Assembly (NCBI RefSeq): GCF_020564935.1
Contig: NZ_JAJCXB010000032.1
Location: 1 to 64,000 of the forward strand
Reading direction: 5' to 3'
Source of the DNA: Streptomyces pinistramenti
GTDB taxonomy: Bacteria; Actinomycetota; Actinomycetes; Streptomycetales; Streptomycetaceae
Length of the DNA: 64,000 nt
This document shows positions 7,493 to 15,670 of the stretch, one piece after another; position 1 is the first letter of the stretch; each line of letters starts with the position of its first letter. The position numbers and the translations under genes are program-made. The notes under the pieces are model-generated. The model was not told where the DNA came from. It worked only from the letters and a program-made list of their open reading frames with translations, and made no database searches.

Positions 7493-8871
7493 GACCGGTC
7501 ACCCTTCCCTACCGGACGTGCCGGGTCCGGCAGCCCCAGGTGTGAGCGCAGGGTGGTGCCGGTGTATTCCGTGCGGAAGACGCCGCGCTCCTGGAGCAGC
7601 GGCACGACCCGGTCGACGAACGGGTCGAGGCCGCCGGGGGTCAGGTGCGGCACGAGGATGAAGCCGTCGGCGGCCTCGGACTGCACGAAGGTGTCCATCT
7701 CTTCGGCGACGGCTTCCGGCGTGCCGATGAAGGACTGCCGGCCGGTGGTCTCGATGACGGTCTCCCGGATGGACAGGCCCTTGGCCTGCGACAGCGCGCG
7801 CCACCTGTCGGCCACCGCCTTCGGGTCGGCGATCTTGACGCGGCCCTGGGCGAGTTCGGATTCGGGGACCGGGTCGATGTCGGGGAGCGGCCCTTCGGGG
7901 TCGTAGGCGGAGAGGTCGACACCCCAGATCTGCTCCAGTGCGAGCAGCGCGTTCTGCGGCGACACCTGCTGTCTGCGGATCTCGGCGGCCTGCTGCTGGG
8001 CCTCGGCGGCGGTGTCGCCGAGCACGAAGGTGACACCGGGCATGATCTTGAGGTCGTCCGGCTTCCTGCCGTACGCCGCGAGCCGGGCCTTGACGTCGGC
8101 GTAGAAGGACTGCCCGGCCTCCAGGCCACTGTGCCGGGTGAAGATCACGTCCGCGGTGGATGCGGCGAACTCGCGGCCTTCGGACGAGTCGCCCGCCTGG
8201 ATGACAACGGGGTGACCCTGCGGGCTGCGCGGGAGCGTGAACTCGCCGCGGATGTCGAAGTGGGTGCCGGCGTGGTCGAAGGGCCCGGGGTGTCCGTCGG
8301 CGGCCTGGGAATCCCACAACTCCCGTGCGGTGGCGACGAATTCGGCGGCCCTGGTGTAGCGGTCGGCGCGGTCGAGGTAGCCGCCGCGGCGGAAGTTCTC
8401 GCCGGTGAAGGCGTCCGATGAGGTGACGACGTTCCAGGCGGCCCGGCCCTCGCTGAGGTGGTCGAGCGAGGCCAGCCTGCGGGCCAGTTCGTAGGGCTCG
8501 TTGAAGGTCGCGTTGACGGTGGCGGCCAGGCCGAGCCGGTCGGTGACGGCGGCCAGCGCGCTCAGCACGGTGAGCGATTCGGGGCGGCCGACCACGTCGA
8601 GGTCGTGGATGCGGCCCTTGTGCTCGCGCAGCCGCAGCCCCTCGGCGAGGAAGAAGAAGTCGAACAGGCCGCGCTCCGCGGTGCGGGCGAGGTGGGTGAA
8701 GGACGAGAAGGCGATCTGGCTGCCCAGGGCGGGATGCCGCGCGGCGTCCGGGCCGGCGCCGGCGGGCGGGGCGTCCGCCCAGACGGTGGTGTTGTTGACA
8801 CCGGGGAAGTGCGCCGCCAGGTGGATCTGCTTGCGGGCACCGGGCTGCGGTGCGGTACGGGGCGTGGTCAT
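7489..8871 (-). CDS. LLM class flavin-dependent monooxygenase, NtaA/SnaA/DszA family
   Basis: 460 residues, the usual length of the NtaA/SnaA/DszA family (FMNH2-dependent oxygenases supplied by a separate reductase). Visible motifs: QIHLAAHFPGVNNTTVW near the N terminus, RGLFDFFFLAEG, AWNVVTSS, a phosphate-binding VVIQAGDSSEGREFAA segment and FIGTPEAVAEEMD. Relatives include Bacillus YtnJ (CmoJ), acting in S-(2-succino)cysteine breakdown, and enzymes for nitrilotriacetate and dibenzothiophene sulfone. Its ATG shares two bases with the stop of the preceding LLM gene, and its own stop overlaps the DUF1684 start. Together with the ABC transporter and acetyltransferase of this cluster it probably oxidises an imported sulfur compound. 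Exact substrate unknown. Confidence 0.88.
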   Translation of the reverse strand: MTTPRTAPQPGARKQIHLAAHFPGVNNTTVWADAPPAGAGPDAARHPALGSQIAFSSFTHLARTAERGLFDFFFLAEGLRLREHKGRIHDLDVVGRPESLTVLSALAAVTDRLGLAATVNATFNEPYELARRLASLDHLSEGRAAWNVVTSSDAFTGENFRRGGYLDRADRYTRAAEFVATARELWDSQAADGHPGPFDHAGTHFDIRGEFTLPRSPQGHPVVIQAGDSSEGREFAASTADVIFTRHSGLEAGQSFYADVKARLAAYGRKPDDLKIMPGVTFVLGDTAAEAQQQAAEIRRQQVSPQNALLALEQIWGVDLSAYDPEGPLPDIDPVPESELAQGRVKIADPKAVADRWRALSQAKGLSIRETVIETTGRQSFIGTPEAVAEEMDTFVQSEAADGFILVPHLTPGGLDPFVDRVVPLLQERGVFRTEYTGTTLRSHLGLPDPARPVGKGDRS

Positions 8872-9932
8872 CACGAAGCCTCTCGGGCGAGCGCGTAACG
8901 GTTGGCGGGGCGGGGCAGGCCCAGGTGCTCGCGCAGCGTGGCACCCGGGTAGGCGCGGCGCAGCAGGCCGCGCTCCCGCAGCACCGGGACGGCGGTGTCG
9001 ACCAGGAGACCGAGGTCGCGCGCCGGGTCGGCGGGCCGCAGGTGGAAGCCGTCCGCCGCGCCGTCGGCGTGCCAGTCGCCGATCAGGTCGGCGAGCCCGG
9101 CGGCGTCGCCCGGTGCGTACAGCTCGACGGGCAGCGAGGCGAGGACGACCAGCCGGTCCGGGTCGCGGCCGTGCGCGCGGGCGCGGGCGCGCAGGTCGTC
9201 GCGGGCGGCGCCGGCGGTCTGCGGGTCCTCGGCCCTGACCAGCGCGACATCCGCGTGGGCTGCGGCCACTTCGCGTACGGCGTCGGCGGCCCCGTCGTCC
9301 GCGCCGGTCGCGTCGACGACGATGACCGGCCGGCCCTGGGGCGGGCGGGGGACGATGGAGGGGCCGCGGACGGTGAAGGTGGTGCCGGTGAAGTCGACGT
9401 AGTGCAGCTTGTCGCGGTCGATGAAGCGGCCGCTCGCCCGGTCGCGGATCTCGGCGTCGTCCTCCCAGCTGTCCCACAGCCGGGCGGCGACGTCGGCGAC
9501 CTCGCCCGCCTCGCGCCACACCTCGGCCGGCGGGGCGGCGGGCCGCCGGCCGAAGAGCGCGGCCTCGGCCTCGGTGGTGGACACGTCGGCCTGCCAGCCG
9601 GCCCGGCCGACGCTGACCCAGTCCAGGGTGCTGACGGTGGTGGAGACGTGGAAGGGCTCGGTGTGGGTGGTGGTGACGGTGGGGACCAGGCCGATGCGTG
9701 CGGTCGCCGGCGCCACCCGGGCGAGCACGGCGAGCGCGTCGGGGCCCGGCCGGGCGAAGCTGTCGCCGAGGGTGACGAAGTCGAGGGTGCCGTGCTCGGC
9801 GATGCGGGCGAGGCGGACGTAGTGGTCGGCGTCGTAGCGGCGCGCGCCGTCGGGGCCGGGGGGCTCCTGGCCGGCCGGGTGCGGGCCGTCCAGCGCGACG
9901 GCCAGGTGGAGCGGGTGTCGTGGTGCGGACAT
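8871..9932 (-). CDS. LLM class flavin-dependent oxidoreductase
   Basis: 353 residues with a bacterial luciferase-like TIM barrel: HYVRLARIAEHGTLDFVTLGD, the segment RIGLVPTVTTTHTEPFHVS, and WVSVGRAGWQADVS, where NtaA-type enzymes bind flavin. The C terminus PGATLREHLGLPRPANR closely resembles that of the downstream NtaA-type enzyme (TTLRSHLGLPDPARP), suggesting ancient duplication. It begins 24 bp after the lipoprotein gene and its TGA overlaps the next ATG. Probably an oxygenase of the same sulfur-compound pathway, needing reduced flavin. The middle of the barrel is more divergent than in its neighbour, so the reaction is uncertain. Confidence 0.83.
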   Translation of the reverse strand: MSAPRHPLHLAVALDGPHPAGQEPPGPDGARRYDADHYVRLARIAEHGTLDFVTLGDSFARPGPDALAVLARVAPATARIGLVPTVTTTHTEPFHVSTTVSTLDWVSVGRAGWQADVSTTEAEAALFGRRPAAPPAEVWREAGEVADVAARLWDSWEDDAEIRDRASGRFIDRDKLHYVDFTGTTFTVRGPSIVPRPPQGRPVIVVDATGADDGAADAVREVAAAHADVALVRAEDPQTAGAARDDLRARARAHGRDPDRLVVLASLPVELYAPGDAAGLADLIGDWHADGAADGFHLRPADPARDLGLLVDTAVPVLRERGLLRRAYPGATLREHLGLPRPANRYALAREAS

Positions 9933-9956
9933 GGGTGTGCCTTCCGTTACGCCGGG

Positions 9957-10931
9957 TCAGTTCGCTGTCTTGGGCAGGCCGGGCGGGTTGACCTGCGAGG
10001 TCGTGAGGGCTTCGGCGGACAGTCCCCAGCGGTCGAGCACCTTCGCGTAGCTGCCGTCGGCGATGGTCTTGCGCAGCGCTGCGGCGTACGCGTCGGCCAG
10101 GCCGCTGCCCTTCTTCGTGGTGGCGGCGATCTTGCCCTGGATGCGGTCGCCGCCCCCGGAGAAGTGCCCGATGCTCTCGGTCTGCCCGGCGGTCTTCACG
10201 TGGTAGGCGACCGTCGGGTTCGGTCCGAAGTACCCGTCGATACGGCCCGACTGGAGGGCCAGGTAGGTGTCGGAGTTCTTCTGGAAGTACTTGATGTCGA
10301 CCGGCTTGCGCCCGGCCCGCTCGTTCTGCTCACTCCAGTCGACGAGGATCTTCTCCTGGTTGGTGCCGGAGCTGACCGCAATGGTTCTGCCCGCGACGTC
10401 CTTGGGGCCGCGGACCTTCCAGCCGCTGCCCTTCTTCGCCTCCATGGCCAGCTCGTCGAGCCGGTAGGTGGCGAAGTCGTACTTCTGCTTGCGGTCCTCG
10501 GTGACGGTGACGTTGGAGAAGACGGCGTCGAGCTTGCCGCTGTCCAGGCCGACGAAGAGGTTCTCCCAGGACAGCGGGTCGAACTGCGGCTTCAGGCCGA
10601 GGGTGTCGGCGACGAGCGTGGACAGATCCTCCTCGACACCGATCAGGGTCCGGTCGTCGGAGGCGTAGAAGCTCAGCGGCGGGACGCTGCCGGCCTCCAC
10701 ACCGATGCGCAGCGCACCGGCCCTGCGGACGCGCTGCGGCACCAGGGCAGCGGCCGCCGCGTCCTTCTTGCCGCGGATGCGGTGCTGGTCGGGGCCGATG
10801 TTGAGGGTGGAGCCCTTCGCGCCGGCCGGTACGGCGTCGTCGCCCGACGCCCGGCCGTCCCCGCAGGCGGTGAGCAGGGCACAGCCAGCGGCGAGGGCGG
10901 CGACGGCGGACAGGGTGCGGCGGCGGATCAC
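9957..10931 (-). CDS. Amino acid ABC transporter substrate-binding lipoprotein
   Basis: 324 residues from GTG 10931, preferred over the in-frame ATG 10982 because GAGGAG lies just upstream and the signal peptide then starts MIRRRTLSAV. The lipobox LTAC puts the lipidated cysteine at residue 23. It is a family 3 solute-binding protein (SBP_bac_3): GALRIGVEAGSVPPLSFY, GVEEDLSTLVAD, DAVFSNVTVTEDRKQKYDFA and GYFGPNPTVAYHV. Family 3 proteins bind polar amino acids, including cystine and glutamine. It lies directly downstream of the ATPase gene and is one of two binding proteins in this divergent cluster. The ligand is probably a cysteine derivative, by context. Confidence 0.9.
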   Translation of the reverse strand: MIRRRTLSAVAALAAGCALLTACGDGRASGDDAVPAGAKGSTLNIGPDQHRIRGKKDAAAAALVPQRVRRAGALRIGVEAGSVPPLSFYASDDRTLIGVEEDLSTLVADTLGLKPQFDPLSWENLFVGLDSGKLDAVFSNVTVTEDRKQKYDFATYRLDELAMEAKKGSGWKVRGPKDVAGRTIAVSSGTNQEKILVDWSEQNERAGRKPVDIKYFQKNSDTYLALQSGRIDGYFGPNPTVAYHVKTAGQTESIGHFSGGGDRIQGKIAATTKKGSGLADAYAAALRKTIADGSYAKVLDRWGLSAEALTTSQVNPPGLPKTAN

Positions 10932-10983
10932 GGGGCTGCTCCTCAAAGGGGTTGTCCGGGCGGTTCTCCGGGTGGTGCGCATG

Positions 10984-11751
10984 TCACAGGACCTTGGAGA
11001 GGAAGGACTTGGTGCGCGCGTGGTGCGGGCGGTCGAGGACCTCGGCGGGCGGGCCCTGCTCGACGATCCGGCCGTCGTCCATGAAGACGACGGTGTCGGC
11101 GACCTCGCGGGCGAAGCCGATCTCGTGCGTGACGACGATCATCGTGGTGCCCTGATGGGCCAAGTCCTTGATGACGTCCAGGACTTCACCCACCAGCTCC
11201 GGGTCGAGGGCGGAGGTCGGCTCGTCGAAGAGCAGCAGCTTGGGCTCCAGCGCGAGCGCGCGGGCGATGGCGACGCGCTGCTGCTGGCCGCCGGAGAGCT
11301 GCCGCGGATAGGCGTCGGCCTTGTCCACCAGGCCCACCCGTTCCAGCAGCGCGCGGGCCGTCGCGGTGACGTCCTTCCTGGGGCGGCGCAGCGCCGACAC
11401 GGGCGCTTCGGTGATGTTGTCCAGGACCGTCAGGTGGGGGAAGAGGTTGAAGTTCTGGAAGACGAAGCCGATGTGGGTGCGCTGCTTGAGGATCTCGCGC
11501 TCGCGCAGCTCGTACAGCTTGTCGCCGGAGCGCCGGTAGCCGACCAGCGTGCCGTCCACGCTCACCGATCCGCTGTCGACCTTCTCCAGGTGGTTGATGG
11601 TGCGCAGCAGCGTCGACTTGCCCGAGCCGGACGGGCCGAGCACGACGGTGACTTCGCCGGCCCTCACCTCCAGGTCGATGCCGCGCAGCACTTCCAGCGA
11701 TCCGAAACTCTTGTGGACGGCCTTGATATCGACCATGGCGGGGGCGCTCAT
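10984..11751 (-). CDS. Polar amino acid ABC transporter ATP-binding protein (GlnQ/TcyN type)
   Basis: 255 residues. Walker A GPSGSGKST, Q-loop FVFQNFNLFPHLT, signature LSGGQQQR, Walker B LLLFDEPTSALDP and H-loop VVTHE are all intact. The short loop of residues around RRSGDKLYEL and the FNLFPH motif are typical of polar amino acid importers of the HisP/GlnQ/TcyN group. It overlaps the upstream permease by four bases (ATGA). This is the only ATPase in the cluster and presumably energises both permeases, which would form a heterodimer. Confidence 0.94.
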   Translation of the reverse strand: MSAPAMVDIKAVHKSFGSLEVLRGIDLEVRAGEVTVVLGPSGSGKSTLLRTINHLEKVDSGSVSVDGTLVGYRRSGDKLYELREREILKQRTHIGFVFQNFNLFPHLTVLDNITEAPVSALRRPRKDVTATARALLERVGLVDKADAYPRQLSGGQQQRVAIARALALEPKLLLFDEPTSALDPELVGEVLDVIKDLAHQGTTMIVVTHEIGFAREVADTVVFMDDGRIVEQGPPAEVLDRPHHARTKSFLSKVL

Positions 11752-12647
11752 CGGGTCGTGCCTTTCGCGAAGTGGCGCTCCACGTAGTGCTGGAGTATGG
11801 AGAGCACGCTGGTCAGGAGGATGTACCAGGCGGTGGCGACCATGAGGAGGGGCACCACGCGGCCGTTGCGGCCGTAGATGACCTGGACCTGGTAGAAGAG
11901 TTCGCCGATCGCCATGACCGAGACGATCGAGGTGCCCTTGAAGAGGGAGATGACCTCGTTGGCGGCGTTCGGCAGGATCGAGCGCATCGCCTGCGGCAGC
12001 ACGATCCGGCGCAGCTGCCGCAGCCGCGGGATGCCCAGCGCGGCCGCCGCCTCCAACTGGCCGCCGTCCACGGCCAGTACGCCGCCGCGCACGATCTCCG
12101 CGGCGTAGGCGGCCTGGTGCAGCGCGAGGCCGAGCACCGCCGCGCCCAGCGCGCCGACCAGGCCCATGGTCTCGAAGGAGAAGATGCCGGGCCCGAACGG
12201 GATGCCGAAGTCGAGCCGCTTGTAGAGGTAGGCGAGGTTGAACCAGAACAGCAGCTGGACGATGAGCGGGATGGAGCGGAAGGCCCAGATGTAGCCGAGC
12301 GCGACCCAGCGCAGGAAGGGGCTGGCCGACAGCCGCATGAAGGCCAGCACGATACCGAGGGCGAAGCCGATGGCGGTGCCGTAGACGGTCAGCTGGAGGG
12401 TGATGCCGACCGCCTTGAGCACCGTCTGCGCGGTGAAGAACTGGGCGAACACCCCCCATTCCCAGGCCGGGTTGGTGATCAGCCCGTGGGCGAACTGGGC
12501 GAGGAGCACGGCGGTGACCGCAATCGCGACCCAGCGCCAGGGATGCCGTACGGGCACGACCTTCAGCGCCGCCGGATCGCCGGCCTGCGGTGGCCCGGCC
12601 CGCTCGGCTGCGGTCTTTTCGGCGGGCGGTTCAGTGGTCAGCGGCAT
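11748..12647 (-). CDS. Polar amino acid ABC transporter permease
   Basis: 299 residues with about five transmembrane helices after a 35-residue cytoplasmic N terminus. The helix FMRLSASPFLRWVALGYIWAFRSIP and the EAA loop (AAAALGIPRLRQLRRIVLPQAMRSILP) identify the HisM/GlnP family. It begins 17 bp inside the FAD/NAD(P) protein gene and overlaps the ATPase by four bases, so it is tightly coupled. About half its residues match the second permease of the cluster (14517-15392) in order; a heterodimer is likely, as in TcyL-TcyM of Bacillus. Confidence 0.93.
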   Translation of the reverse strand: MPLTTEPPAEKTAAERAGPPQAGDPAALKVVPVRHPWRWVAIAVTAVLLAQFAHGLITNPAWEWGVFAQFFTAQTVLKAVGITLQLTVYGTAIGFALGIVLAFMRLSASPFLRWVALGYIWAFRSIPLIVQLLFWFNLAYLYKRLDFGIPFGPGIFSFETMGLVGALGAAVLGLALHQAAYAAEIVRGGVLAVDGGQLEAAAALGIPRLRQLRRIVLPQAMRSILPNAANEVISLFKGTSIVSVMAIGELFYQVQVIYGRNGRVVPLLMVATAWYILLTSVLSILQHYVERHFAKGTTR

Positions 12648-14520
12648 GGGAGTCCTCGGATGTGGGTGCGGTGCGGGCGGCGACGGCGTGCGGCCAAGGG
12701 GCCCGCTGCGCCAGGAAGGCGAGCAGGGCCCGTGCGCTCGCGTCGTTCTGCCGGAAGGCGGGGGCGTTGGTGCGGGGCCGGGTGAAGGCCCCGCCGGAGC
12801 GGGCGTCGGTGTGCGGGCCGAGGGCGAAGCGGCGCGGGTGCGGGCGGCCTGCCCGGTCCAGGATCCGGCCGTCCGCGGGGTGCACGGACAGCAGCCCGGC
12901 GGGGGTGGCCGCCGCGCCGTCGGCGTGCAGCGCGCGCAGCAGGCTGTCCCGTGACTCCGTCACGGTCGGCTCCGGCAGCCGCGCCTCGACCAGCGCGCGG
13001 GCCGTTGTCACCGCGCCCGGCACGCTCGCCGACCGGGCCGTGAACCGTCCGGCCCACTCGTCGGCGGTGACGGTGGTGTCCGCGCCGAGGAAGCGCACCA
13101 CGCCGGCCCGGGAGAGGGCGAGCAGCCGGTGCAGCCGGGGTCCTGGCGGGCCGGATGCGAGGAAGCTGAAGAAGCCGTGCCACCACGGGCCGCGGTCGCC
13201 GAGCCGCACCAGCTGACCGTAGACGGACAGCAGACCGAGGAAGACCGCCAGGTCGGGGCTGTGTGCCGGGTCGTGGCGGCGGGTCAGGTCGTCCTCGATG
13301 TGGCCGCGCAGGGCGTCCTGGAGCGCGTCGGTGTCCCGGTAGCGCAGGCCGGCCAGCGGGTGGTCGAGCGCGTCCAGGTCGAGCCGGTCGGCGGGGTCGG
13401 GGACCGCGGCGGCGGCCAGCGCCCCGAGCGCCGGGCTGCCGGGTTCCGCGGCGGCGTAGCGCTCGTCGAACTCCGGCCAGGGGATCCGGGTGCGTTCGGG
13501 GTGGGCGGAGAACAGCCGGTGGTAGTGGGCGAAGCCCAGCTCCTTGTCGATCAGCGGCCACACGTCGCGCCGGAAGTCGAAGCCGTCGGGGCGGGCGAGC
13601 AGGGCGTCGATCTGGGCGGGCCCGAGGAACCGCGGCAGCGGCGGGCGGGCACCGTCGAGCTCGTAGCCGATCTTGGAGTGGTAGGGCACCCCGCGCCGCG
13701 AGCCGACGTGCAGGACGGGCTCGCGCCCCGAGGGGTGGTAGGTCAGCCGGCCGTCGGCCTCGGTGCGGTACGTGCCGCCGCGGCCTTCGGTGAGCAGCAC
13801 CATCAGGTCGATGAAGGCCAGGCCGAAGCCCCGCACGAGCACCGGTTCGCCGGGCCGCAGGGCGCTCAGGTCGCTGTCGGCCGTGAAGTCGGGCGGCAGG
13901 TACGTCAGGCCGTTGCGTGTCGCGAAGCGAGCCAACTCCCGTTGTTCTGGCGGGGCTTGGGCGTCCAGGTGACCCAGGGTGAGAACGACGAGGTCGGCGG
14001 TCAGCGGCGTGGGGCGGCCCTCCAGCCAGACCTGCTGCCTGCCGTCGCGCGGCCCCACGACCCGTACGGCGCGGCGGCGGTGCTCGTGGACGGCGATCCG
14101 CGGCGGCAGCGCGGCCACCGCCCGCTCGTACACCCAGCCCAGGTAAGCGCTCTGGATCCGGCGGCCGGGGAACTCGCGCGGCCCGAGACCGGCGACGGCG
14201 GCGGCGAGCGCGGACGGGGTGCGGATCTCGCCCGTGCGCACCGCTGCGGCCCACTCGGCGAGCGAGGGCCCGGGACGCACCGGGCCGGCCATCTCGACGC
14301 TCTCGTCGGTGAACATCGTGACGTCTTCCGCGAGCGAGTTCATCCACAGCAGCGGGGACTGGTCCCGGCGCCAGATGCGGCCGCCGCCCGGCGGGTACGG
14401 GTCGACCAGATGCAGGTCGAGGGGCGCGTCGCCGTACAGCTCAGGGGCGTTGGCGGCGATCCGCTCGATGATGCCGGTGGCCCGCGGCCCGGCCCCCACG
14501 ATCACCACGGACGGCCTCAC
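12631..14520 (-). CDS. FAD/NAD(P)-binding protein (NAD_binding_9-like)
   Basis: 629 residues, cytoplasmic. The N terminus RPSVVIVGAGPRATGIIERI is a Rossmann dinucleotide-binding GxGxxA/G motif. The segment LWMNSLAEDVTMF and a second nucleotide-binding region (LVVLTLGHLDAQ, then VLVRGFGLAFIDLMVLLTEGRGG) match the PF13454 type of FAD/NAD(P)-binding proteins. The rest is unlike classical two-domain reductases and the reaction of this family is unknown to me. It is embedded between the two permease genes with four-base (GTGA) and 17-base overlaps. It might reduce flavin for the LLM oxygenases or oxidise the imported amino acid; the first is attractive because no flavin reductase gene is otherwise present here. 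Confidence 0.82.
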   Translation of the reverse strand: MRPSVVIVGAGPRATGIIERIAANAPELYGDAPLDLHLVDPYPPGGGRIWRRDQSPLLWMNSLAEDVTMFTDESVEMAGPVRPGPSLAEWAAAVRTGEIRTPSALAAAVAGLGPREFPGRRIQSAYLGWVYERAVAALPPRIAVHEHRRRAVRVVGPRDGRQQVWLEGRPTPLTADLVVLTLGHLDAQAPPEQRELARFATRNGLTYLPPDFTADSDLSALRPGEPVLVRGFGLAFIDLMVLLTEGRGGTYRTEADGRLTYHPSGREPVLHVGSRRGVPYHSKIGYELDGARPPLPRFLGPAQIDALLARPDGFDFRRDVWPLIDKELGFAHYHRLFSAHPERTRIPWPEFDERYAAAEPGSPALGALAAAAVPDPADRLDLDALDHPLAGLRYRDTDALQDALRGHIEDDLTRRHDPAHSPDLAVFLGLLSVYGQLVRLGDRGPWWHGFFSFLASGPPGPRLHRLLALSRAGVVRFLGADTTVTADEWAGRFTARSASVPGAVTTARALVEARLPEPTVTESRDSLLRALHADGAAATPAGLLSVHPADGRILDRAGRPHPRRFALGPHTDARSGGAFTRPRTNAPAFRQNDASARALLAFLAQRAPWPHAVAARTAPTSEDSHAADH

Positions 14521-15392
14521 CGCGCACCCGCCGTCCCGCGGGCGTAGTGCCGCTCGACGAAGTGCTGGCCGACGCCGAGCACCGAGGTGACCGCGACGTA
14601 CCAGAGGGTGGCGACCAGCAGCATCGGGATGACCTGGTAGGTGCGGTGGTAGACCAACTGGACCGAGTAGAGCAGGTCGTTGACCGCGATCACGCTGACG
14701 ATGGAGGTGCCCTTGAGGGTGCCGATCAGCATGTTGCCGGCCGGTGGCACGATCGCGCGCATCGCCTGCGGCAGCACGATCCGGCACAGCCGCCGCCAGG
14801 GCCCGAGGCCGAGCGACTGCGCGGCCTCCAGCTGCCCCTTCTCGACGGACAGGATGCCGGCCCGCACGACCTCGGCCGCGTAGGCGGCCTCGTGCAGGGT
14901 CAGGCCGATGACGGCGATGGCGGCCGGGCCGAGCAGCTGGACGGTCCTGACGCCGAGGATCGTCGGGTACAGCGCGCCGATGTTGAACCAGAACAGCAGC
15001 TGCACCAGGACCGGCATCGAGCGGAAGAGCCAGACGTAGCCCGAACTGACGCCGCGCAGCACGGGGTTGGCGGAGAGCCGCATGGTGGCGAGCAGGGTGC
15101 CCAGGGCGAAGCCGAGCACCATGACGACGCCGGTCAGCCAGAGGGTCAGGCCCAAGCCGCGCAGCACGGCGTCGGTCAGGAAGTAGTCGGCGACCACGTC
15201 CCACCGGAAGGCGTCGTTGCGTACGACGGAGCGGACGGCCAGGGCCAGCAGCAGGAGGACGACGGCGGCCGCCGCCCACTGGCCGACGGGGCGCCGCGGC
15301 ACGATGCGCGGGACGTCGGGATCCGGGGGATGCGGGCCGCCGGACGGGGCCGCGGCGGATGCGGCAAGGGTGTCGAGGGTGCCGGAAGACAT
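14517..15392 (-). CDS. Polar amino acid ABC transporter permease, first gene of the operon
   Basis: 291 residues with about five transmembrane helices after a proline-rich N terminus. ATMRLSANPVLRGVSSGYVWLFRSMP and the EAA-type loop (AQSLGLGPWRRLCRIVLPQAMRAIVP) are family signatures. It is the first gene of the minus-strand operon and overlaps the FAD/NAD(P) gene by four bases. ATG 15392 is preceded by GGAG. The upstream 200 bp is a divergent promoter region shared with the plus-strand monooxygenase operon. Confidence 0.93.
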   Translation of the reverse strand: MSSGTLDTLAASAAAPSGGPHPPDPDVPRIVPRRPVGQWAAAAVVLLLLALAVRSVVRNDAFRWDVVADYFLTDAVLRGLGLTLWLTGVVMVLGFALGTLLATMRLSANPVLRGVSSGYVWLFRSMPVLVQLLFWFNIGALYPTILGVRTVQLLGPAAIAVIGLTLHEAAYAAEVVRAGILSVEKGQLEAAQSLGLGPWRRLCRIVLPQAMRAIVPPAGNMLIGTLKGTSIVSVIAVNDLLYSVQLVYHRTYQVIPMLLVATLWYVAVTSVLGVGQHFVERHYARGTAGAR

Positions 15393-15483
15393 GCGAAGGC
15401 TCCGTGGATTCGTGATCGAACACGGGAGATGAGCGCCTTCACACAGGCAGAACGGCCCCGCCCCTCAGCACGGCCGTCCCATG

Positions 15484-15514
15484 AGGCTATGGGGTGAACG
15501 GCCCTCGCTGTCAA
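15484..15514 (-). promoter_or_regulatory. Predicted promoter of the minus-strand transporter/monooxygenase operon
   Basis: On the minus strand a perfect -35 box TTGACA (15509-15514) and a -10-like TAGCCT (15484-15489) are separated by 19 bp, slightly longer than the optimum. They lie about 95 bp upstream of the first permease start. The long spacer is compatible with activator dependence. Confidence 0.45.
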
Positions 15515-15518
15515 GGGT

Positions 15519-15536
15519 GTCCACGTGGTTGTCCAC
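15519..15536. promoter_or_regulatory. Operator-like direct repeat shared by divergent operons
   Basis: TGTCCAC occurs at 15519-15525 and 15530-15536, one helical turn apart, and the first copy overlaps the palindrome CCACGTGG (15521-15528). The element abuts the minus-strand -35 box and lies about 27 bp upstream of the plus-strand -35 box, the position of a shared activator or repressor site. Confidence 0.35.
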
Positions 15537-15562
15537 ACTGTGAGCGGTGGATCACTTCCCTG

Positions 15563-15591
15563 TTGACGCGCAAACGGATGCCTGTTCCACT
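15563..15591 (+). promoter_or_regulatory. Predicted promoter of the leader ORF and plus-strand operon
   Basis: TTGACG (15563-15568) and a weak TCCACT (15586-15591) are spaced by 17 bp. Transcription would start about seven bases on, at or next to the ATG of the leader ORF at 15599. That predicts a leaderless transcript and explains why the leader ORF has no ribosome binding site. Confidence 0.4.
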
Positions 15592-15598
15592 TAGCGGC

Positions 15599-15670
15599 AT
15601 GAACGCATGGCAGCGGCTGGTCACCCGTGACCACATCGACTTCGGTCGCGTGTGGTCGTCCTCCTGTTGA
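15599..15670 (+). CDS. Short leader peptide ending in cysteine (predicted attenuator)
   Basis: A 23-codon ORF. It contains RLVTRDHIDFGRVWSSSC as its last 18 residues, directly followed by TGA. This matches a recurrent pattern of short actinobacterial leader ORFs (roughly HIDLxRVxSxxC) found upstream of genes for cysteine, sulfate, sulfonate and other sulfur uptake. In such leaders the terminal Cys codon would make ribosomes pause when charged Cys-tRNA is scarce. It starts in the divergent promoter region and points toward the LLM-acetyltransferase-lipoprotein operon 200 bp downstream. No ribosome binding site is visible; a leaderless message is likely. Too short for standard gene finding. Confidence 0.7.
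   Translation: MNAWQRLVTRDHIDFGRVWSSSC

Noticed and set aside
15393..15510. A very short ORF (MGRPC) or other leader peptide for the minus-strand transporter operon
   Set aside because: The candidate ATG almost touches the predicted -10 box and there is no ribosome binding site, so I could not support a leader on this strand.
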